Shown: positions 22,907 to 30,661 of the stretch, piece by piece
Layout: the number at the start of each line of letters is the position of its first letter
How positions within the stretch are numbered: the stretch's first letter is position 1
From: Microbacterium horticulturae
GTDB lineage: Bacteria > Actinomycetota > Actinomycetes > Actinomycetales > Microbacteriaceae
NCBI RefSeq assembly: GCF_029094505.1
Contig: NZ_CP119108.1
Span: 186,001 to 250,000 of the forward strand
Direction of reading: 5' to 3'
Length of the DNA: 64,000 nucleotides
Made by a program: the position numbers and the translations under genes
The notes under the pieces: generated by a model
What the model saw: only the letters and a program-made list of their open reading frames with translations
The model's database searches: none
Told to the model about the DNA's origin: nothing

Positions 22907-24028
22907 ATGGGGACTGGGGAGCCTTCGTCGGTCGCGCTCGCACACGATTACGTGACGCAGCGCGGCGGCGCCGAGCGCGTTGCGCTTTCGCTCTCGCGGG
23001 CGTTTCCGGATGCGGCACTGCACACGACGCTGTACCATCCGCCGACGACGTTCCCCGAGTTCGCCGACGTCGACGTGCGTGCGATGCCCATCAACCGGTG
23101 GGGTGTGCTGCGCAGGCACCACAGGCTCGCTCTGCCGTTTCTGGCTCGGGCTGTGGACCGCTATCCGATCGAGGCGGAGGTGCTGGTGGCCAGCTCCAGC
23201 GGCTGGGCCCACGGCATCCCGACCACTGGTCGCAAGGTCGTGTACTGCCATGCTCCCGCCCGGTGGCTGTACCAGACCAACCGGTACGCCGGCGATGGTG
23301 CCCGTTCGGGGGCCGTGAATGCGGTGGTGCGGATGCTGGGGCCGGGCCTGCGCGAGTGGGACCAGCGCGCGGCTCGCTCCGCGGACCGGTACCTGGTGAA
23401 CTCGACGGTGATCCGCGAGGCGGTGCGCGAGGTCTACGGCATCGACGCCGAGGTGCTCGCGCCGCCACCCGCGCCGCTCGCGGCCGAGGGAGCGTCCGAA
23501 CCGGTGGTGGGAGTCTCCGAGCCCTTCGTGCTTTGTGTCGCGCGACTGCTCCCCTACAAGAACGTGGACGCCGTCATCGACGCCGTTGCGCAGGTCCCGG
23601 GCATGGGGCTGGTCGTGGTGGGTGATGGGCCCGAGCGCGCTCGGCTTGAAGAGCGGGCGCGCCGTGTCGGATCGACCCTGCTCGCGGGCCGGGTCAGCGA
23701 CGCGCAGCTGCGCTGGCTGTATGAGAACAGCATCGGCCTCGTCGCGGCATCCCATGAAGACTTTGGGCTCTCGCCGCTCGAGGCGGCATCGTTCGGCAAG
23801 CCCACCGCCGCGCTGCGCGACGGCGGCTACCTCGACACGGTCGTTGAACATCGCACGGGCGCCTTCTTCGATGCGCCCACCGCTGCGGCGATCGCGGCGG
23901 GCGTCGACGAACTGGTGGGGCGGAAGTGGGGTGCCGCAACCATCACCTCTCACGCCGACTCGTTCAGCGAGGCCCGGTTCACCGCGCGCATCCGTGCAGT
24001 GGTCGAGGAAGAGCGTGCGCGCGCCTGA
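22907..24028 (+). CDS. glycosyltransferase family 4
   Basis: A 373-residue GT-B glycosyltransferase. The N-terminal half begins with ALAHDYVTQRGGAERVALSLS, a pattern of mannosyl/rhamnosyl-transferases of the WbaZ type, with VVYCHAPARWLYQTNRY. The C-terminal half has VARLLPYKNVDAVIDA, VVVGDGPERARLE and HEDFGLSPLEAASFGKP (the EX7E-like donor-binding region). It resembles the GT at 60160-61251 (same HDxxxxxGGAERV and yShPARyiW-type motifs), so the two may act on related glycans. Its stop overlaps the PAP2 gene by 14 bp. Confidence 0.9.
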   Translation: MGTGEPSSVALAHDYVTQRGGAERVALSLSRAFPDAALHTTLYHPPTTFPEFADVDVRAMPINRWGVLRRHHRLALPFLARAVDRYPIEAEVLVASSSGWAHGIPTTGRKVVYCHAPARWLYQTNRYAGDGARSGAVNAVVRMLGPGLREWDQRAARSADRYLVNSTVIREAVREVYGIDAEVLAPPPAPLAAEGASEPVVGVSEPFVLCVARLLPYKNVDAVIDAVAQVPGMGLVVVGDGPERARLEERARRVGSTLLAGRVSDAQLRWLYENSIGLVAASHEDFGLSPLEAASFGKPTAALRDGGYLDTVVEHRTGAFFDAPTAAAIAAGVDELVGRKWGAATITSHADSFSEARFTARIRAVVEEERARA

Positions 24029-24872
24029 GCGGGCGAATGCCCGCGCGAGGCACGTAGGGCTCGTGCGCTCTATGCTCTGGAGCCTTGTCTTCGCGCTCGC
24101 TCTCGTTGCGCTGTATGCGTTGGCCGTGCTAACGCCCTTCGGGCAGGAGATCGACGCGCGCAGCCTGGGGCGCTCGTTCTTCGGCGGGCCGGCGCTGACT
24201 GCCCTGCTCACGTTCCTGCGACCGGGCATCCCTGCGCTCCTCGCCGTAATGGCGATGGCAGCTGTTGTCGTGGGGCTGGTGCAGCGTCGCTGGGTGGACA
24301 CGTCGGTGTGCGTCGCAGTGGCGCTCGTTCTCATCCTCGGCAGCGGGCCTCTGCGTGACGCGGTCTTCGTGCGGCCGCTGCTCGGAGACTTCGGCTACTT
24401 CGTGAACTCATACCCCAGTCGCCACGTCGTCGTCGGACTTGCGTTGGCAGTTCTCATCGTGCGGCTGTGGCCGTGGGAACGAAGCGTGGGCGCGGCGAGG
24501 GTCGCGATGGTCGCCGCCGTGGCGGTTCTCGCTGCGGCCTCGGTCATCACGTTCGCACACCGAGCGAGCGACGTGATCGGCGCAGTGTTGCTGGTGGGCG
24601 TGTTTGCCCCGGTTGTCGCTCGTGGCCGCGTGCCAACCGCTACTCAGGCGATGAACCGGCGACCGCCCCTTGTCTGGGTCGTGGCGGCAGTGACCGTGGC
24701 TGCCAGTGTCATGGTGTGTGCGCCGTCGCGAGGCTGGGTGGCCCTCGGGTTCTCGGTGCTGGTGCCGGTGGCTGTGGCATCCCTCACCGTCATTGTCTTG
24801 CGCGTGGCGGTGCCCGAGCGCGCCGTCACTCGTCGCGGACTTCAGGCAGGTACGCCGCCGCCTGCAGAGTGA
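24015..24872 (+). CDS. PAP2-family membrane phosphatase
   Basis: A 285-residue protein with six to eight hydrophobic segments, probably a lipid phosphate or polyprenyl-diphosphate phosphatase working with the two upstream glycosyltransferases. Motif 2 (YPSRHVVVG) and motif 3 (HRASDVIGA, the usual RxxxH/D region) are present. Motif 1, normally KxxxxxxRP, reads RDAVFVRP, with Arg in place of the first Lys. GTG 24015 has GAGGAAGAG a few bases upstream and overlaps the GT4 stop; GTG 24063 is an alternative that starts directly at the first helix. The 3' end overlaps the convergent ABC transporter gene by 47 bp. Confidence 0.82.
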   Translation: MRAPERANARARHVGLVRSMLWSLVFALALVALYALAVLTPFGQEIDARSLGRSFFGGPALTALLTFLRPGIPALLAVMAMAAVVVGLVQRRWVDTSVCVAVALVLILGSGPLRDAVFVRPLLGDFGYFVNSYPSRHVVVGLALAVLIVRLWPWERSVGAARVAMVAAVAVLAAASVITFAHRASDVIGAVLLVGVFAPVVARGRVPTATQAMNRRPPLVWVVAAVTVAASVMVCAPSRGWVALGFSVLVPVAVASLTVIVLRVAVPERAVTRRGLQAGTPPPAE

Positions 24873-26655
24873 AGAGTTCGGCGTACACCCCATCGAGTGC
24901 CATGAGTTCGTCGTGCGAGCCGCTCTCGACGATGCGGCCCGAGTCCATGACGTAAATGCGGTCGGCGTTGCGCACCGTCGAGAAGCGGTGCGAGATGACC
25001 AGCGCCGACTTGCCGCGGATCGTCTTGCGCAACGACGAGAAGAGATCGTACTCGGCACGCGGATCGAGTGCTGATGAGGGCTCGTCGAGAACGACGAGCG
25101 GTGCATCACGATAAAACGCCCGCGCGATGGCGACGCGCTGCCATTGCCCGCCCGACAGATCGTGACCTCCGTCGAACCACCGCGTGAGCGGTGTGTCGTA
25201 ACCATCCGGGAGATCGCGGAGAAAGTCGTCGGCCCCCGACGCTCGGGCGGCTTCGAACACGCGTGCCTCATCGGGTTTGGCATCAGCGCGACCCAGAGCG
25301 ATGTTCGTGCGCCCATCCATGGCATAGCGCACGAAGTCTTGGAAGATCACTGCCGTGCTGGCACGGATGGTTCCGGGCGGAAGGTCTCTTGCGTCTGTCT
25401 CGTCCCAGGAGATCCGGCCGCTGTCGACGGGATACAGCCCCGCCATGATCTTGGCGAGTGTCGTCTTCCCTGAGCCGTTCTCGCCGACAAGGGCGACGAC
25501 CTCGCCTTTGCCGATGCGAATGCTCACGCCGTCGACAGCAGGATCCGTGCGCCCCGGGTAGGTGAAGGCGATGTCGTCAGCAATGACCTTGTCGAAGTCG
25601 AAGGGATCGGCGGTGGTCTCTGCATCAGAGCGCTGCGGCGCCAGCGTCATGAACTCCTGTAGGTCATCGATGAACAGACCCGACTCGAAGATCGTCTGGA
25701 CGCCGCTCGCCAGCGCCTGAACTTGTGTCGCGAGTGAGCGTACGGCCACCAGAGCGGCACCGGCGGTCGCAACGCTGAGGCCGTTGCTGGAGATCAGCCA
25801 AACGAGGACGAGGAGCGTGAGCCCGAGCACGATGGCCGACACGAGCTGACCGGTCACGTTGTAACCGGCGCGGTGGCGCAGGTGCCGCTTCAGGTCGGCG
25901 AGGTACCGGTCGTACAGAGCGTTGAACCTCGCGCGCAACGTGCGAGCGAGGCCGAACGCGCGCACTTCCTTGGCTTCGTCGCGGCCCGTGAGCAACAGGG
26001 AGGTGTAGGCACGCTGGCGCTGTGGCTGGGTCTGCGCGACGTTGAAGCGAAACTCCAGCCGGCTCTCCCGACGGCTCGTGAAGATGATCGGGATGCCGCT
26101 GAGTAGCAGCAGCGGGAGCAGTAGAGGGTTGAAAGTGGCCAGGGTGACCGCGAGGGCTATGCCGGTCACTGTCGCGCCGATCACGGCGATCACGCCGTTC
26201 GTGACCTGGAACGGTTGAGTTAGCGCGCTCGTGCGCACGCGTTCCAGGCGGTCGAAGAACTCGGGCGACTCGAACTGCTTCAGCCCGACGCCGGTCGACA
26301 CGTCGAGGAGACGTTGCCACATCGCACGGGCCACCGACTCGCCGACATAGCGGCTCAGAAAGCTCTGCACCGAACCGATGACGGCGCTGCCGGCGGTCAG
26401 CAGTGCCAGCGCGGCGACGCCGGCGACGAGCTGGGGGATGGATGCCGCGGGCGTGCCGAGTGCGAGGATGCCGTTCAGAACCCACTGGACGCTGAGCACC
26501 TGTGCGGCCAATAGACCGGCGCCGAACAGCTGCAGTGTGATCAGCCAGATGAAGGGCGCGCGCGCCGCCGACCAGACGAGGGACAGGCTGAAGCGCACCA
26601 GTCGCCACAGCCGCCCCAGGCTCTTGGACGTCGTCGATGACGGATCGTTCCCCAC
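24826..26655 (-). CDS. ABC exporter, fused permease/ATPase (candidate lasso peptide exporter, D protein)
   Basis: A 609-residue half-transporter. Residues about 20-320 form a six-helix type-IV exporter domain. Residues about 350-600 form the nucleotide-binding domain with Walker A GENGSGKTT, signature DLSGGQWQRVAIARAF, Walker B LVVLDEPSSALD and switch His in VISHRFSTVRNADRI. It has no C39 peptidase domain. It is divergent from the RiPP precursor gene, with only 135 bp between them, the normal place for a lasso exporter that also gives self-immunity. GTG 26655 is preceded by TAATCT at 6 nt and looks leaderless. Transport of the RiPP is an inference from position. Confidence 0.88.
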   Translation of the reverse strand: MGNDPSSTTSKSLGRLWRLVRFSLSLVWSAARAPFIWLITLQLFGAGLLAAQVLSVQWVLNGILALGTPAASIPQLVAGVAALALLTAGSAVIGSVQSFLSRYVGESVARAMWQRLLDVSTGVGLKQFESPEFFDRLERVRTSALTQPFQVTNGVIAVIGATVTGIALAVTLATFNPLLLPLLLLSGIPIIFTSRRESRLEFRFNVAQTQPQRQRAYTSLLLTGRDEAKEVRAFGLARTLRARFNALYDRYLADLKRHLRHRAGYNVTGQLVSAIVLGLTLLVLVWLISSNGLSVATAGAALVAVRSLATQVQALASGVQTIFESGLFIDDLQEFMTLAPQRSDAETTADPFDFDKVIADDIAFTYPGRTDPAVDGVSIRIGKGEVVALVGENGSGKTTLAKIMAGLYPVDSGRISWDETDARDLPPGTIRASTAVIFQDFVRYAMDGRTNIALGRADAKPDEARVFEAARASGADDFLRDLPDGYDTPLTRWFDGGHDLSGGQWQRVAIARAFYRDAPLVVLDEPSSALDPRAEYDLFSSLRKTIRGKSALVISHRFSTVRNADRIYVMDSGRIVESGSHDELMALDGVYAELFTLQAAAYLPEVRDE

Positions 26656-26661
26656 GTGAAG

Positions 26662-26667
26662 AGATTA
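26662..26667 (-). promoter_or_regulatory. -10 element of leaderless promoter (ABC exporter)
   Basis: TAATCT on the minus strand, 6 nt before the GTG of the exporter gene. Confidence 0.5.
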
Positions 26668-26703
26668 CCGTCCTGATGCGGTGCGCATTCTTGCGGGCGC
26701 TTC

Positions 26704-26732
26704 TTGCCGGCGAATGAGTCCACTGTTAGAGT
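26704..26732 (+). promoter_or_regulatory. promoter of the RiPP operon
   Basis: TTGCCG (26704-26709), a 17-bp spacer and TAGAGT (26727-26732). Transcription would begin near 26739, giving a leader of about 50 nt that carries GGGGAGA 5-6 nt before the precursor ATG. Confidence 0.45.
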
Positions 26733-26790
26733 GCTCTCATCCGCTGGGAACCTCTCTGCGGCTACACCTATATCTCCTGGGGAGAGACAC

Positions 26791-26928
26791 ATGGCATACG
26801 AAGCACCCAAGATCAGCGTGGTCGGTTCGTTCGCGAGCACGACGCTGGGGAACCCGAATGAACGAGTGGTGTTCGACGGATTCAACTGGTTCCTCCCGGA
26901 CTTTTCGGGGCCCAACGGCTCGAAGTGA
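26791..26928 (+). CDS. lasso-type RiPP precursor peptide
   Basis: A 45-residue peptide. The leader MAYEAPKISVVGSFASTTL (19 residues) has the YxxP motif that PqqD-type recognition proteins bind, the GSF element, and Thr at position -2. It matches the lariatin-type leader layout residue for residue. The predicted 26-residue core starts GNPNERVVFD and continues GFNWFLPDFSGPNGSK. If Gly is residue 1, the acidic residues fall at 5, 10 and 18, not at the usual 7, 8 or 9. A cut one residue later would give Asn1 and Asp9. It is followed by a hairpin and by cyclase, protease, kinase and nucleotidyltransferase genes. Identity as a lasso-family precursor is likely; the ring is uncertain. Confidence 0.85.
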   Translation: MAYEAPKISVVGSFASTTLGNPNERVVFDGFNWFLPDFSGPNGSK

Positions 26929-26937
26929 CCAGGGATG

Positions 26938-26971
26938 CCAGTCGCCGTCTGACTACTCAGGCGGCGACTGG
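26938..26971 (+). promoter_or_regulatory. hairpin between precursor and cyclase genes
   Basis: A perfect 10-bp stem (CCAGTCGCCG with CGGCGACTGG) continues after one mismatch with CTGA/TCAG around a CTAC loop. It lies 9 bp after the precursor stop and ends 7 nt before ATG 26979. It has no T-run, so it is better read as a partial terminator or RNA-stability element that yields more precursor message than enzyme message. Confidence 0.7.
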
Positions 26972-26978
26972 TTTGCCA

Positions 26979-28127
26979 ATGACCGAATTCATTCGTCTTG
27001 ATGACGACGAACGCATCGTCGCCTTCCCTCGACCTTCCACATCGGGCGCGCTCGTCGCGTGGTCCGAAGAGAAAGAATCACCGCGCCACGCACTCGAAGA
27101 GCTTATTCGCGAGCGTCTCGAGTCTGGGCCCTGCTATGTCTTGTTCTCGGGCGGACGCGACTCTTCAGGAATCCTCGCGACTGCCGTCGCTGTAGCGCGA
27201 CGGATTGGCGTCGAAGACCCCATTCCGGTCTCGGTTCGGTTCCCGGGCGCTCCGGACTCGATCGAAACGGAGTGGCAGGAACTCGTCTTGGAGTATCTGG
27301 ACGTCAACGAGCGGATCGTCTTTGAGCTCGGAGATGACCAGACATGGCTGTCAGAGGGCGCTCAGAGGAGTCTCAGACGTAATGGCCTCCTTTGGCCGGC
27401 GGCGGTGCATGTCTGGCAATCGGTATTCGAGTCGCTCTCTGGGGGCTCGCTGCTGACTGGCGAGAACGGTGACATGGTGCTTTCCGGTCGCCGCATCACT
27501 CCACTGATCGACGCAATGCGAACGGGGCATCCCCGAAGGGCGCTGAGAGCTCTTCGCTGGATCAGCGATGATCGTAAACGCTCGGCGCAAAGTGGTCGCA
27601 TGCTTGCAGAGGACCTGCCGTGGCTGACGAGCGAGGGCCGGCAGATTGCTGCGTCCTATCGGTGGCCTATCGCACCATTGAATTGGTCGCGCGCGCTCGC
27701 AGCGGTTGTGGCCTCGCGTCCGGCGAGACTCGTCGACACAAATCTCTCAGGAATGATCGCATCGAATGGCTTGATTCCGTTACACCCTCTCGGGCATCCG
27801 CGATTTGTCTCAGCGCTGTGTGGCGCCGGAGGGCTCGTGGGGCTCGGTGATCGCACAGCAATGATGAGATCCTTGTTCGCCGGACTTCTTCCGGACGCGG
27901 TTCTGGCGAGAAGTTCGAAGGCGTCCTTCGATCAGACGCGCTGGGGCCCCGTGGAGCGAGAATTCGTGCAGACGTGGTCAGGGTTAGGGGTGTCCGCGCG
28001 GTTCATCGATTCCGACCGATTGCGCGATACCTGGATGTCGGAGCGTCCCGGGTCGCTGTCGGAATTGCACTTGCATGCCGCGTGGCTGGCTCAGAATAAC
28101 CTTCCTTTGGTGCCACATGGGTCTTAG
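26979..28127 (+). CDS. lasso cyclase homologue (asparagine-synthetase-like, C protein), no glutaminase domain
   Basis: A 382-residue ATP-dependent amide ligase of the asparagine synthetase fold. In lasso pathways this enzyme adenylates the ring Asp/Glu and closes the macrolactam. The pyrophosphate loop SGGRDSSG is at residues 57-64; TGENGDMVLSGRR and the C-terminal IPLHPLGHPRFVSALCG block are typical of the family. Characterised C proteins (around 500-600 residues) carry an N-terminal glutaminase-like domain; here only about 50 residues precede the synthetase domain. The start is uncertain: GTG 26925 overlaps the precursor stop (GTGA) and adds 18 residues, while ATG 26979 lies just past the hairpin. 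Confidence 0.85.
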   Translation: MTEFIRLDDDERIVAFPRPSTSGALVAWSEEKESPRHALEELIRERLESGPCYVLFSGGRDSSGILATAVAVARRIGVEDPIPVSVRFPGAPDSIETEWQELVLEYLDVNERIVFELGDDQTWLSEGAQRSLRRNGLLWPAAVHVWQSVFESLSGGSLLTGENGDMVLSGRRITPLIDAMRTGHPRRALRALRWISDDRKRSAQSGRMLAEDLPWLTSEGRQIAASYRWPIAPLNWSRALAAVVASRPARLVDTNLSGMIASNGLIPLHPLGHPRFVSALCGAGGLVGLGDRTAMMRSLFAGLLPDAVLARSSKASFDQTRWGPVEREFVQTWSGLGVSARFIDSDRLRDTWMSERPGSLSELHLHAAWLAQNNLPLVPHGS

Positions 28128-28587
28128 GCAGCGTCTTCGGACGGTTGGGTCGTATCCTCCGCGACGGTGGGGAGACTTGCTCACAGCCGTGTTGCTCGCC
28201 GTTCGAGTAGAGATGGCGCTGGCACGCGGCGGGGTTCAGCGCGCTGCGCACATCGGGAGAGTTCGAGTGGGGATGGACGGCGCAGCGGCTCCGTGCCTCA
28301 ACGATTCAGGAGTTGCCTTGACGCTCAGCGAGCGCGAGAAGGAGCAACTCGACACCGCCTGGCGCGTCCTTCGGCAACGTCCGTTCAACGGGACCTGTCT
28401 TCGTCGAGCCATCGTCGGCGGATACTTCCTTCGCGCACACGACCCGCTGTTACGAATTGGCGTCGCAAAGGATCGAGGCAGGGTCACTGCACATGCTTGG
28501 ATCGAGGTGGATGGGGTGAGCCTGGACCCGGATGGTCCCCGAAAATACATGGCCCTGGCGAAACCGAGTGAGGAAGACCCGTGCTGA
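28117..28587 (+). CDS. lasso leader peptidase, B2 protein (transglutaminase-like)
   Basis: A 156-residue cysteine protease of the Transglut_core3 family, which removes the leader from the precursor. The catalytic triad is visible: Cys94 in NGTCLRRAIVGGYFLR, His126 in VTAHAWIEVDG and Asp132 in the same segment. The N-terminal 60 residues include a hydrophobic LLTAVLLAVRVEMAL that may form a helix. ATG 28117 overlaps the cyclase stop by 11 bp, and the 3' end overlaps the kinase start. B2 proteins need a PqqD-like B1 partner, which is absent from this operon. Confidence 0.9.
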   Translation: MGLRQRLRTVGSYPPRRWGDLLTAVLLAVRVEMALARGGVQRAAHIGRVRVGMDGAAAPCLNDSGVALTLSEREKEQLDTAWRVLRQRPFNGTCLRRAIVGGYFLRAHDPLLRIGVAKDRGRVTAHAWIEVDGVSLDPDGPRKYMALAKPSEEDPC

Positions 28588-29522
28588 AGACCGAACTGTA
28601 TGGACTTACTCTGGCGACAGACTTCGATCTCCACGGAGTGGGAGACAGCACGGATGCTGATCCAGACGTCGTCGTGGCTTCGAGACCTGCTTTCGGGAAG
28701 TGGGATAAATTGCCCAACGGGTCGACGCTCTTGGATTACTGGACGGGAGACAACCAGTGGTATCAGCTCGTTCGCGCTGAGGACGGCACCTTCTTCTTCC
28801 GTATCCCGAGCATCTGCGACTTCGCGATTTCGTCTGACTTGAGGCAGGTCGACCTGGCGATGTACAAAGGGGCAGCCGTCGGAATGGATTCAGTCATGAC
28901 AACGGGCGCTCTCCTCTCTCTGCTGCTTTGCCTTCGTGGTGCGACGGTACTGCATGGCAGCGCGGTAGAAATGGCCGGAGGCGCGATAGCGTTCATCGGG
29001 CATTCGGGTCAGGGCAAGACCACAACGGCGACGATGTTCTGCGCGGAGGGCGCGTCAGTAGTCACTGATGATGTTCTCGTCGTTGACTCTCCCGAGGATC
29101 AGCCAACGGTTCGCCGCGGGTCAAGAGAGCTTCGGTTGCGCCCCGGTACCGAGGAGCTCGCATCAACTGTTGTGGCTCGCGAGGTGCGGACGAGTGCGGA
29201 TAAGCGTCTCGTGCTCAGCCCGCAGTATTCGGAGGAAGAGTCACTGCCGTTGCGCGCACTCGTCATTCCTAGCCCTACGCGCGACGGGAGTCCATTGCGG
29301 TTCGAAAGGTTGAGCCGGCGCAACGCAGTGTTTGCGCTCCTCTCTTTTCCGCGCCTCATGGGTTGGCGCGACGATGACGTTGTCACGCGATCGTTTGAGC
29401 ACGCAACCGCTCTCGCGAGAACGACCCCTGTGGTGATAGCCCATGTTCCGTGGGGCCCCCCGTTCCCTGCCGACGTGAGCCGTTCATTCTCGGCATGGTT
29501 GGATAGTCAGCCCACATCGTGA
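28581..29522 (+). CDS. HPr-kinase-like protein of RiPP operon
   Basis: A 313-residue protein with the P-loop kinase fold of HPr kinase. Residues 125-127 (HGS), the P-loop GHSGQGKTT (about 140-148) and TDD (162-164) follow the order of the catalytic core. The first 120 residues have no clear match. Kinases of this type in lasso clusters (paeninodin being the studied case) phosphorylate a C-terminal serine of the precursor; this precursor ends in Gly-Ser-Lys, so Ser is next to last. GTG 28581 overlaps the B2 stop, and its own stop overlaps the next gene, so the operon is tightly coupled. Confidence 0.82.
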   Translation: MLKTELYGLTLATDFDLHGVGDSTDADPDVVVASRPAFGKWDKLPNGSTLLDYWTGDNQWYQLVRAEDGTFFFRIPSICDFAISSDLRQVDLAMYKGAAVGMDSVMTTGALLSLLLCLRGATVLHGSAVEMAGGAIAFIGHSGQGKTTTATMFCAEGASVVTDDVLVVDSPEDQPTVRRGSRELRLRPGTEELASTVVAREVRTSADKRLVLSPQYSEEESLPLRALVIPSPTRDGSPLRFERLSRRNAVFALLSFPRLMGWRDDDVVTRSFEHATALARTTPVVIAHVPWGPPFPADVSRSFSAWLDSQPTS

Positions 29523-30646
29523 CCGACGCACAGCAACTTGTCCAAGTACTGCAGGACTCTGATCTTCAATCAGAACCTCGTGTTGAAAATTCTGATGTCG
29601 AATTGAGCGACGGACTCCTCGACGCAGCACGCGCGCACAGAGTCACTCCCTCTCTTGCACGGTTCGTGCATCGTCACCATTTGCCTTGCAGCTTCGCGGA
29701 GGAACTGCGACGCGTGCGCCTGGAGCAGACGCTGCTCCAGCTGGCAATCACCTCGGAGATCGAGCGGGCAGGGAAGGTACTCAGCGCCGCCGGCATCTCG
29801 TGGCTCGTAGTCAAAGGCCCAGCCGTGGCTCACACGCTGTGGGCGTCTCCTGAGATGCGCGAGTATTACGATCTCGATCTTCTCGTCGACGCATCACGGT
29901 TCGAAGACGTCATCGAGGTACTCGCCACGGCAGGTTACTCGCTTCTCGACCAGAATTGGCCGCTCATCGCACGTCAATTTCGGGGAGAGTTGACGTTCAT
30001 AAGCGCGCGTGGCGTCGAGCTTGACGTGCATTGGACTCTTGTGAACTCGGCTCAGGTCCGTGAACGGCTGAGCTGGTCGATGCAGCCTCTCCTCGAGCGG
30101 CGAGAACATGTGACGGCAGGGAATGTGGAGTTCGCAACGCTCGATCCGGCCGATACTCTTCTTCACCTCGCTTACCACGCGGCGCATTCCGGAGCACACA
30201 GGTTGCTCTGGCTCAAGGATGTAGAGCTTGCGGCGAGGGCAGCAGGTGACGTCCGGGGCGATGTGCTCCAACGCGCCCGTGATAACAAGCTGGAGTTGGT
30301 CTTGAGTGTCATGCTCGATCGCGTCTCCAGCGTCTTTGACACCGGCGACTCTTTCGGCCTTCGGAACGAGTTCCGCGAGACGTGGTGGCGAAAGCTCGTG
30401 CGTCGCAGAGACAAGGTGACGGGTCCGATTCGCCCACTTGCCGAAACTGGAACTCACAGAGCATTATTCACTTCGACACGTACGGCAGGATGGGATAGCT
30501 CGCGAGCGTATGCCAGGGAAGCCTGGGGACACATGATGAACGTCGGGCATCGGGCGGCACCCCAGATCAGGCGAAACCCCTTGCACATTGCTGTGCCGGA
30601 TGCCGAGTCACGCAACGAGTTCCTGGCGGCAGTTCATCGGTCGTGA
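29519..30646 (+). CDS. nucleotidyltransferase-fold protein (NTP_transf_5 type) of RiPP operon
   Basis: A 375-residue member of the uncharacterised nucleotidyltransferase family often found with HPr-kinase-like proteins in lasso loci. It carries the WLVVKGPAVAHTLW segment (Lys99-Gly100), then the metal-binding DLDLLVD (Asp118 and Asp120), and ELDVHWTL as the third acidic position. The middle contains LHLAYHAAHSGAHRLLWLKDVE, typical of the family. In paeninodin-like systems these proteins are thought to act on the phosphorylated peptide, but the exact reaction is not known to me. GTG 29519 overlaps the kinase stop. Last gene of the operon; convergent with the LLM gene 15 bp further on. Confidence 0.8.
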   Translation: MTDAQQLVQVLQDSDLQSEPRVENSDVELSDGLLDAARAHRVTPSLARFVHRHHLPCSFAEELRRVRLEQTLLQLAITSEIERAGKVLSAAGISWLVVKGPAVAHTLWASPEMREYYDLDLLVDASRFEDVIEVLATAGYSLLDQNWPLIARQFRGELTFISARGVELDVHWTLVNSAQVRERLSWSMQPLLERREHVTAGNVEFATLDPADTLLHLAYHAAHSGAHRLLWLKDVELAARAAGDVRGDVLQRARDNKLELVLSVMLDRVSSVFDTGDSFGLRNEFRETWWRKLVRRRDKVTGPIRPLAETGTHRALFTSTRTAGWDSSRAYAREAWGHMMNVGHRAAPQIRRNPLHIAVPDAESRNEFLAAVHRS

Positions 30647-30661
30647 TTGCGTCGATGAAGA

